The position numbers and the translations under genes were made by a program. Below the pieces are notes generated by a model. That model did no database searches, had not been told where the DNA came from, and was given only the letters and a program-made list of their open reading frames with translations. Source: Candidatus Hydrogenedentota bacterium (GTDB taxonomy: Bacteria > Hydrogenedentota > Hydrogenedentia > Hydrogenedentales > CAITNO01). Taken from it: a stretch of DNA of 7,309 nt. The stretch is from contig JAKPUV010000347.1 in NCBI GenBank assembly GCA_029554925.1, positions 1-7,309 on the forward strand, in the 5' to 3' direction. Shown here piece after piece: positions 1 through 6,007 of this stretch. Within the stretch, counting starts at the first letter, position 1. Every line of letters starts with the position of its first letter.

Positions 1-503
1 TGGGGGCCGTTGAAGGAGTAGACGTAGCCGCCGCCGGTCTCCGTGGTGGCGGTCCACCGGGCGGCCTGCACCGCCCCGGAGACTTTCAGGGCCAGTTCGC
101 ACTGCGCCAGCATGCCGCCGTTGTCCGCAACCTTCCCCTCCAGGATCAGCCGCCGCAGGGTGCCGTAGGTCGAAACGTTGTTGAAGCCGTGGTCGTGGAC
201 GCCGATGTGGCTGACGTGGGGGGCCATGCGGTCCAGGGTGCCCCGGACACCGGCGTCGAGGGAGGCGCGGTCCCCCGTGGCGTCGAAGACGAGGAGGGGG
301 CCGCCGAAAAGGAAGCCCTGGGTCCATTCGGTCCAGCCGCGGGCCGTGTATTTTCCGGCGCGGGTGAACACGGGCGCGCCCATGCCGTCCCGCCCGTCCA
401 TCCATTTGCGCGCGAGGCGCGCGCACTTCCCCTCCGCAACGGAGAGAAAACGGTCCGCAAACGGCTCCACAGCCGCGGGGGTCAAACGGGGATCCGGAAC
501 CAT
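1..503 (-). CDS. GH88-like glycoside hydrolase (unsaturated glucuronyl hydrolase type), 3' part cut by window edge
   Basis: Open frame reading off the left edge; the N-terminal 167 residues are visible. The family removes a 4,5-unsaturated uronic acid from oligosaccharides left by polysaccharide lyases. Seen: a Trp/aromatic-rich segment W57-T-E-W60-T-Q-G-F64 followed by a GG..LL.F..TGD helix (residues 67-78), and V102-H-D-H-G-F107, which matches the HDxGF motif carrying a catalytic Asp in GH88 enzymes (here D104). These resemble alpha6/alpha6-barrel hydrolases. Start: ATG at 503 is the first start after an in-frame TGA at 509-507, with GAGGG (515-511) 7 nt upstream. No signal peptide is visible, so a cytoplasmic enzyme is likely, or export is by another route. 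It lies 98 nt downstream of dnaJ on the same strand, possibly with its own promoter. A GH105 or other six-hairpin hydrolase is the main alternative. Family assignment is from motif recall only. Confidence 0.68.
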   Translation of the reverse strand, partial: MVPDPRLTPAAVEPFADRFLSVAEGKCARLARKWMDGRDGMGAPVFTRAGKYTARGWTEWTQGFLFGGPLLVFDATGDRASLDAGVRGTLDRMAPHVSHIGVHDHGFNNVSTYGTLRRLILEGKVADNGGMLAQCELALKVSGAVQAARWTATTETGGGYVYSFNGP

Positions 504-545
504 GCCTCAGCCCTCATGCTGTCGCCACACCGCAAGGACAGGGAC

Positions 546-575
546 ATGGTACGCCACCGGGCGCGGACGCCTCAA
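546..575 (-). promoter_or_regulatory. Possible promoter for the GH88-like gene
   Basis: Reading the minus strand, TTGAGG (575-570) and TACCAT (551-546) are separated by 18 nt, each matching 4 of 6 positions of the sigma70 consensus. Transcription would start near 539, leaving a leader of about 35 nt before the ATG at 503. The match is modest, and read-through from dnaJ is equally possible: I see no hairpin plus T-run terminator in 504-601. Confidence 0.28.
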
Positions 576-601
576 GTCACGGCGCGGCTGAATGGCGCGT
601 C

Positions 602-1744
602 CTACTTGCCGGGCTTCATGGCGTCGCGCGCGGCGCGGTGGAAGGCCTCCACGTCCGGGTAGGTCTTGGCGTCGCCCTCGGCCTCGAACTGCTCCAGGAG
701 GGCGCTCTGCTTCCGCGAGAGCTTGACGGGAACCTCGACGCGCACGATGGCGACCTGGTCACCGTGGCTGTAGCCGCGCAGGTCGGGCATGCCCTTGCCG
801 CGGATGCGGAGCTGGGTGCCGGTTTTGGCGCCGGCGGGGATTTTGACGGAGACCATGCCGTGCAGGGTGGGCACGTCCACCGACCCGCCGAGGGCGGCCT
901 GGCCGAAGGTCACGGGCACCTCGCAGTAGACGGTGGTGCCCTTGCGGGTGAAGAGGGGGTGCTGCTCCACCTGGATGGTGATGTAGAGGTCGCCGCGGCC
1001 GCCGCCGAGGCGGCCGGCCTCGCCCTCGCCCTGGACGCGCAGGCGCTGGCCGTCGTCCACCCCGGGGGGGATGTCCACGTTCAGCTCGCGCCGCGCGCGC
1101 CGGACTCCCGCGCCGGAACAGCTGTGGCAGGGGGACGCGATGACCTGGCCGCGGCCGCTGCACACGGGGCAGGTGCGGCTGACGCTGAAGATGCCCTGCG
1201 ACGCGCGGACCTGGCCGGAGCCGCCGCACTGGCGGCAGGTCTCGGGCTTGGAACCCTTGGCCGCGCCCGAGCCCCCGCAGTCCGCGCAGGGCTCCGCGCG
1301 GTTGAAGGAGAACACCTTCTTCGTGCCGTGGGCCGCCTCCATGAGGGAGACCCGCACGGCGCCCTCGAGGTCCGCTCCCCGGCGGGCGCGGTCCGCCGCG
1401 CCGCGGCGGCCCCCGCCCTGGCCGAAGAGCATGTCGAAAAGGTCCTCGAACCCGCCGCCGTCGCCGCCGAACCCGCCGAAACCGCCCCCCCCGCCGAATC
1501 CGCCGCCGCCAAAGGGCTGGCCGTCGGCGGAGCCGAACTGGTCGTACTGGGCCCGCTTGTCGGGGTTCTTCAGCACGTCATAGGCGCCGTTGATCTCCTT
1601 GAGCTTCTCCTCGGCGGCCTTGTCGCCGCCGGTCTTGTCCGGATGGTACTTGTGCGCCAGCTTGAGGTACGCCTTGCGTATCTCATCCTGGCTGGCGGTC
1701 TTCGGCACGCCCAGTATTTCGTACAAGTCCCTGGTCTTCGCCAT
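602..1744 (-). CDS. dnaJ: Chaperone protein DnaJ (type I Hsp40)
   Basis: Cytoplasmic co-chaperone that delivers unfolded clients to DnaK and stimulates its ATPase. The 380-residue product has the full type I layout. The J domain spans about 5-70 with the HPD triad at 34-36. A Gly/Phe-rich linker (about 78-112) is unusually dominated by glycine. A zinc-binding region at 153-213 has four intact CxxCxGxG repeats (C153, C170, C192, C206). Beta-sheet substrate-binding domains follow, including HPLF and the ALGG..VPT.HG segment typical of the family. Length is normal. The ATG at 1744 has GGTGA on the minus strand 6 nt upstream and lies 28 nt after the dnaK stop, so it is expected to be translated from the hrcA operon mRNA. 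The reading frame is intact, and the stop is TAG at 604-602. Confidence 0.98.
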   Translation of the reverse strand: MAKTRDLYEILGVPKTASQDEIRKAYLKLAHKYHPDKTGGDKAAEEKLKEINGAYDVLKNPDKRAQYDQFGSADGQPFGGGGFGGGGGFGGFGGDGGGFEDLFDMLFGQGGGRRGAADRARRGADLEGAVRVSLMEAAHGTKKVFSFNRAEPCADCGGSGAAKGSKPETCRQCGGSGQVRASQGIFSVSRTCPVCSGRGQVIASPCHSCSGAGVRRARRELNVDIPPGVDDGQRLRVQGEGEAGRLGGGRGDLYITIQVEQHPLFTRKGTTVYCEVPVTFGQAALGGSVDVPTLHGMVSVKIPAGAKTGTQLRIRGKGMPDLRGYSHGDQVAIVRVEVPVKLSRKQSALLEQFEAEGDAKTYPDVEAFHRAARDAMKPGK

Positions 1745-1772
1745 GCTGCGTCACCGTGGGGCCGGCGGGGCC

Positions 1773-3668
<1,896 letters not shown>

Positions 3669-3684
3669 GTCTATCAAACTCCCT

Positions 3685-4377
3685 CTAGTTGTTTGTCTCT
3701 TGTGTCTCGGCGGACTCCGGTCCGGCGGGCGGCGTGTCCGCCGCCTCCGCGGGTCCGCTGCTCACGACAACCTTGGCCGGGCGGAGCACCGCGCCGTCCA
3801 GGGTGTATCCCTTCTGAAACTCCACCAGCACCGTGCCGGCGGGGCAGTCGTCCGAGGGCTGCATGGCCAGCGCCTCGTGCAGGTTCGGGTCGAAGGCCTC
3901 GCCCCTGGCCGGGATGGCGGCCACGCCGCGCGAAGCCATCAGGTCCTGCATCTGGCGCAGGACCATCCGCACGCCTTCGGCCACGCCGCCGTCGGCGGAG
4001 GCGTCCGCGTGCTCCAGGGCGCGCTCCAGGTTGTCCGCCACGGCGAGCAGGTCGCGCAGCAGGTCCTGGGCCGCCGTGCGGCGGAGCTGCTCGGCGTCGC
4101 GCGCCACGCGCTTGCGGTAGTTGTCGAACTCGGCCCGCGCGCGCAGGAGCTGGTCCTTGAACAGGACGCGCTCCTTCTCGGAGGCCTCCAGGGCGCCGGC
4201 AAGCACGGCCACGGGGTCGGGCTCCTCCGGCGGGGCGGCGCAGTCGGCGCAGGCCCCGGCGCAGTCGCAGCCGCATCCGGGATCCGCGGCGGGCCCGGGG
4301 GCGGCGCAGGTGTCCGGCACCTCCGTTTCCGGGGCGGTTTCCGGTGTCTCCAATTTGTCCTTCTCGTCCAACGTCAT
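3685..4377 (-). CDS. grpE: Nucleotide exchange factor GrpE
   Basis: GrpE dimers release ADP from DnaK so that it can rebind ATP and drop its client. The 230-residue product has a disordered, acidic and Cys-rich N-terminus (1-~55), a long helix with the family motif [12 protein letters not shown] (79-90), DNLERAL, a second helix region ([14 protein letters not shown]) and a C-terminal beta domain (151-205) with FDPNLHEAL and [15 protein letters not shown] 25-residue Pro/Ala/Glu tail ends the protein. Six cysteines at 24, 35, 37, 39, 43 and 46 are unusual for this family. The start is ambiguous: ATG 4377 is preceded by a purine-rich GGGAAGGA, while an in-frame GTG at 4389 would add four residues. 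I chose the ATG. The gap to hrcA is 31 nt, and 16 nt separate its stop from dnaK. Confidence 0.97.
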   Translation of the reverse strand: MTLDEKDKLETPETAPETEVPDTCAAPGPAADPGCGCDCAGACADCAAPPEEPDPVAVLAGALEASEKERVLFKDQLLRARAEFDNYRKRVARDAEQLRRTAAQDLLRDLLAVADNLERALEHADASADGGVAEGVRMVLRQMQDLMASRGVAAIPARGEAFDPNLHEALAMQPSDDCPAGTVLVEFQKGYTLDGAVLRPAKVVVSSGPAEAADTPPAGPESAETQETNN

Positions 4378-4387
4378 CTTCCTTCCC
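4378..4387 (-). promoter_or_regulatory. Ribosome binding site deciding the grpE start
   Basis: The minus strand reads GGGAAGGAAG directly before ATG 4377. GGGA lies 6 nt and AAGGA 2 nt from the ATG. This purine block follows the alternative GTG at 4389, so it can only serve the ATG; the GTG has GGAAAG 3 nt upstream. The evidence favours the ATG but does not exclude the GTG. Confidence 0.5.
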
Positions 4388-4408
4388 ACTGTCTTTCCGC
4401 GGGCCGTT

Positions 4409-5452
4409 TCAGCCCGAGAGACGGGTGAGGAGCCTGCCGACCAGGCCGGCCGTGAACTCCACCACCGCCGTCAGTTTGGAATACTGCATGCGGCGGGGCC
4501 CCAGGACCCCGATCATGCCCGCCTTCTTGCCGTCCACCTCGTAGGGCGCCGCCACCAGGCCGAGGCCCTCCAGCCTGCGCCCGCCCCCGCCGAGCAGCAC
4601 CGCCGGGCGCGCGCCCTCCGCGGCCGCGGCCGACCGCAGCAGGTCCAGCAGCTGTTCGCGCTCCTCCAGGAGGTTGAACACGTCGCGGGCCTGCCGCATG
4701 TCCTGGAACTCGGGCTGCTCCAGCAACTGCGAGGTGCCCTCCACGATGAGCATGCCCTGGGGGCGCCGGGGCAGCAGCTCCAGCACCTCCAGCGCGCGCT
4801 GGGCCAGCCGCCGCTGCTCGTCCAGGTACAGCCGCAGGCGCTCCTCCACGCGGACCGAAAGCTGGTCCACCGGGGCGCCGTGCAGGTGCTCGTTCATGAA
4901 CCGGTTCAACTGTTCCAGTTCGGCGTCGCCCATCGGCGCGGCCACCTGGGCCATCACCGAGCGCACCCGCCCGAAATTGTCCACCACCAGCATGGCCAGC
5001 TTTGCCGGCCCCACGCGCACCAGGTCCACGCGCACCGCCACCGCCGCCGTGTCCGCCGGGGTCTCCGCGAGGCCCGCATGGTGCGACACCAGCGCCAGCA
5101 GGTGGCTTGCCCGCCGAAGCACGCCGTCGGCGTCGTCCAGGCGCTCCGTCAACTCCTCCTCGATCCGCCGCCGCTCGCGCAGGGTCAGCTCCTGCACGCG
5201 CATCAGATGGTCAATGTAGTACTGGTAGCCCGCGCCCGTGGGCACCCGGCCCGAACTGGTGTGGAGCTGCTCCAGCAGCCCCATCTCCTCCAGGTCGGCC
5301 ATCACGTTGCGCACCGTGGCCGGGCTGATCTCCATGCCGAACCGCTTCACCACGGTCCGGGAGCCCACCGCCTCCGCCGTCGTGATATAGCTGTTCACCA
5401 CGGCGTGCAGGATTTCCCGCTCCCGATCCGAAAGTTCCGGGTGTTTTTGCAT
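4409..5452 (-). CDS. hrcA: Heat-inducible transcription repressor HrcA
   Basis: HrcA represses class I heat-shock genes by binding CIRCE. In other bacteria its activity depends on chaperones (usually GroEL). The 347-residue product has an N-terminal winged helix-turn-helix. The helices include ITTAEAVGSRTV (23-34) and SPATVRNVMADLEEMG (43-58), and the wing is HTSSGRVPT (64-72), a family hallmark. A GAF-like central region and a C-terminal MIGVLGPRRMQYSKL segment correspond to the conserved G-x-GP-RM-Y block. Start: ATG 5452 gives MQKHPELSDRERE, aligning with the normal HrcA N-terminus. The only longer in-frame start (GTG 5524) lies inside the CIRCE operator and is rejected. The Shine-Dalgarno is weak: AGGA about 13 nt upstream is the best candidate. 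As first gene of the operon it is autoregulated. Confidence 0.98.
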   Translation of the reverse strand: MQKHPELSDREREILHAVVNSYITTAEAVGSRTVVKRFGMEISPATVRNVMADLEEMGLLEQLHTSSGRVPTGAGYQYYIDHLMRVQELTLRERRRIEEELTERLDDADGVLRRASHLLALVSHHAGLAETPADTAAVAVRVDLVRVGPAKLAMLVVDNFGRVRSVMAQVAAPMGDAELEQLNRFMNEHLHGAPVDQLSVRVEERLRLYLDEQRRLAQRALEVLELLPRRPQGMLIVEGTSQLLEQPEFQDMRQARDVFNLLEEREQLLDLLRSAAAAEGARPAVLLGGGGRRLEGLGLVAAPYEVDGKKAGMIGVLGPRRMQYSKLTAVVEFTAGLVGRLLTRLSG

Positions 5453-5517
5453 GGCGCGGCCCGCATCCTGTTGCGCACGCCCTCCGCCCGCGCGGCAACC
5501 GTCGCCGGCGGCACGGT

Positions 5518-5544
5518 TTGGCACTCAGTGCGCGAGAGTGCTAA
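5518..5544 (-). promoter_or_regulatory. CIRCE operator (HrcA binding site)
   Basis: On the minus strand the site reads TTAGCACTC, nine bases, GAGTGCCAA. The consensus is TTAGCACTC-N9-GAGTGCTAA, so 17 of 18 arm positions match; the single change is T to C in the downstream arm. It lies 65 nt upstream of the hrcA ATG and begins about 5 nt after the predicted transcription start, so bound HrcA would block initiation or promoter clearance. Confidence 0.97.
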
Positions 5545-5555
5545 CAGTCTTCAAG

Positions 5556-5584
5556 AGTCTACCACAGAAACGCGCCGGGGTCAA
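5556..5584 (-). promoter_or_regulatory. Promoter of the hrcA-grpE-dnaK-dnaJ operon
   Basis: The minus strand has TTGACC (5584-5579), a 17-nt spacer and TAGACT (5561-5556), a good vegetative sigma70-type promoter. Initiation is predicted near 5549, immediately before CIRCE, the standard arrangement for HrcA control. The leader to ATG 5452 would be about 97 nt. No second promoter was recognised inside the operon. Confidence 0.82.
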
Positions 5585-5675
5585 ATCAGGGGGACACCCC
5601 GCAGATGACGCAGATTGTCGCAAACGGAGGAGGCGGACGGCGGAAGGCGCAGGGCGGGTCCCCGCGCCGTGGCGG
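5585..5675. other. Non-coding flank between hrcA promoter and palindromic element
   Basis: No credible gene. The stretch contains a short direct repeat (two CGCAGAT copies separated by GA..., near 5600-5620), a purine-rich GGAGGAGGCGGACGGCGG run and the 8-base GGGCGGGT at 5652-5659, which recurs inverted at 5885-5892. Its short ORFs look like read-outs of dispersed intergenic repeat DNA. Confidence 0.5.
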
Positions 5676-5854
5676 CCCGCAGGCAAGCCTGTGGGAGGGA
5701 AGGCGGCAGCAAGCTGCCGCACTCCAAGGTGCGTTGCACGGAGCGGCTCTTGGGCCATGGAGAAAGTTTGTGGGGTACCACACGCGCGCGCTTCGCGCGC
5801 CTTGGAGTGCGGTGGCTTGCCGCCGCCTTTCTTCGTGCGGGCTTGCCCGCGCGG
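5676..5854. repeat. Compound inverted repeat, REP-doublet (REPIN)-like element
   Basis: Arms 5676-5733 and 5796-5854 are imperfect inverse complements. Pairing 5729 with 5800 and extending outward gives almost continuous pairing (including several G-T pairs) with about three mismatches and one bulge over ~58 bp; the loop is 62 nt. Each arm also folds alone into two tight hairpins with 2-nt loops. The left arm has 5676-5684/5687-5695 and 5703-5710/5713-5720 (AA loops); the right arm has 5809-5816/5819-5826 and 5835-5842/5845-5852 (TT loops). The ACTCCAAGG/CCTTGGAGT core is perfectly paired. The nested design resembles paired REP sequences mobilised by a RAYT transposase, or a small MITE. No transposase is present in this window. 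The REPIN label is inference; the palindromes are seen directly. Confidence 0.8.
5784..5800. repeat. GC hairpin in the loop of the large inverted repeat
   Basis: A 7-bp perfect alternating G-C stem (5784-5790 with 5794-5800) closes a CTT loop. It overlaps the inner end of the right arm and so competes with the large fold. No T-run follows, so it is not a convincing terminator. Confidence 0.6.
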
Positions 5855-5895
5855 GGTTGCGGCACGACAGGTGTCCAGACGGAAACCCGCCCCGT

Positions 5896-5922
5896 CCAGA
5901 GAGGATCTGGGGTTGACAACCC
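5896..5922. promoter_or_regulatory. Possible operator: palindrome overlapping the -35 box
   Basis: GGGTTG-A-CAACCC (5910-5922) is a perfect odd palindrome that contains the TTGACA -35 hexamer of the downstream gene. A smaller inverted repeat, CCAGA (5896-5900) and TCTGG (5906-5910), abuts it. Either could be a repressor or activator site. No specific regulator is indicated. Confidence 0.35.
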
Positions 5923-5941
5923 ATGCAGGATGTGCTAGTCT
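5913..5941 (+). promoter_or_regulatory. Promoter of the beta-helix/PASTA gene
   Basis: TTGACA (5913-5918), a 17-nt spacer and TAGTCT (5936-5941), with TG at 5933-5934 forming an extended -10. The start is predicted near 5948, giving a leader of about 60 nt before the GTG at 6008. It diverges from the hrcA promoter about 330 bp away. Confidence 0.75.
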
Positions 5942-5953
5942 TCTGTTCAGGAC

Positions 5954-5980
5954 GTGAATCCAGTGGGTGGTTCACTTTTC
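5954..5980 (+). other. Leader hairpin followed by TTTT (possible attenuator)
   Basis: In the predicted 5' leader, GTGAA.CC (5954-5961, bulged T at 5959) pairs with GGTTCAC (5969-5975), a 7-bp stem with a 7-nt loop. A short T-run, TTTTC (5976-5980), follows directly. This resembles a weak intrinsic terminator placed before the gene. The stem is short and the T-run is only four bases. Confidence 0.3.
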
Positions 5981-5996
5981 TGGTGCGAGACAACAA

Positions 5997-6001
5997 GGGA
6001 G
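5997..6001 (+). promoter_or_regulatory. Ribosome binding site for the GTG-started secreted protein
   Basis: GGGAG within AAGGGAGAG lies 6 nt before GTG 6008. It decides the start: the GTG is followed directly by a signal peptide, and the same frame has a TAG stop upstream at 5936-5938. Confidence 0.75.
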
Positions 6002-6007
6002 AGCATC

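Noticed and set aside
504..601. Terminator after dnaJ
   Set aside because: Only a 4-bp GGCG/CGCC stem is visible and there is no T-run on the minus strand.
3669..3677. TTG start adding three residues to DnaK
   Set aside because: It leaves almost no room after the Shine-Dalgarno, and the ATG at 3668 gives the conserved [14 protein letters not shown] start.
5453..5524. Upstream GTG start adding 24 residues to HrcA
   Set aside because: The GTG lies inside the CIRCE arm, the extra residues are low-complexity Arg/Gly/Ala, and HrcA proteins begin like the sequence at ATG 5452.
4121..5608. 495-codon plus-strand ORF opposite hrcA
   Set aside because: It is a shadow of hrcA: Arg/His/Gln-rich low complexity, and it runs through the CIRCE operator and promoter.
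5525..5996. Several overlapping ORFs of 77-168 codons on both strands
   Set aside because: They are translations of the palindromic element: the same LECG.LPP-type strings appear on both strands because the DNA is an inverted repeat. No RBS or domain supports them.
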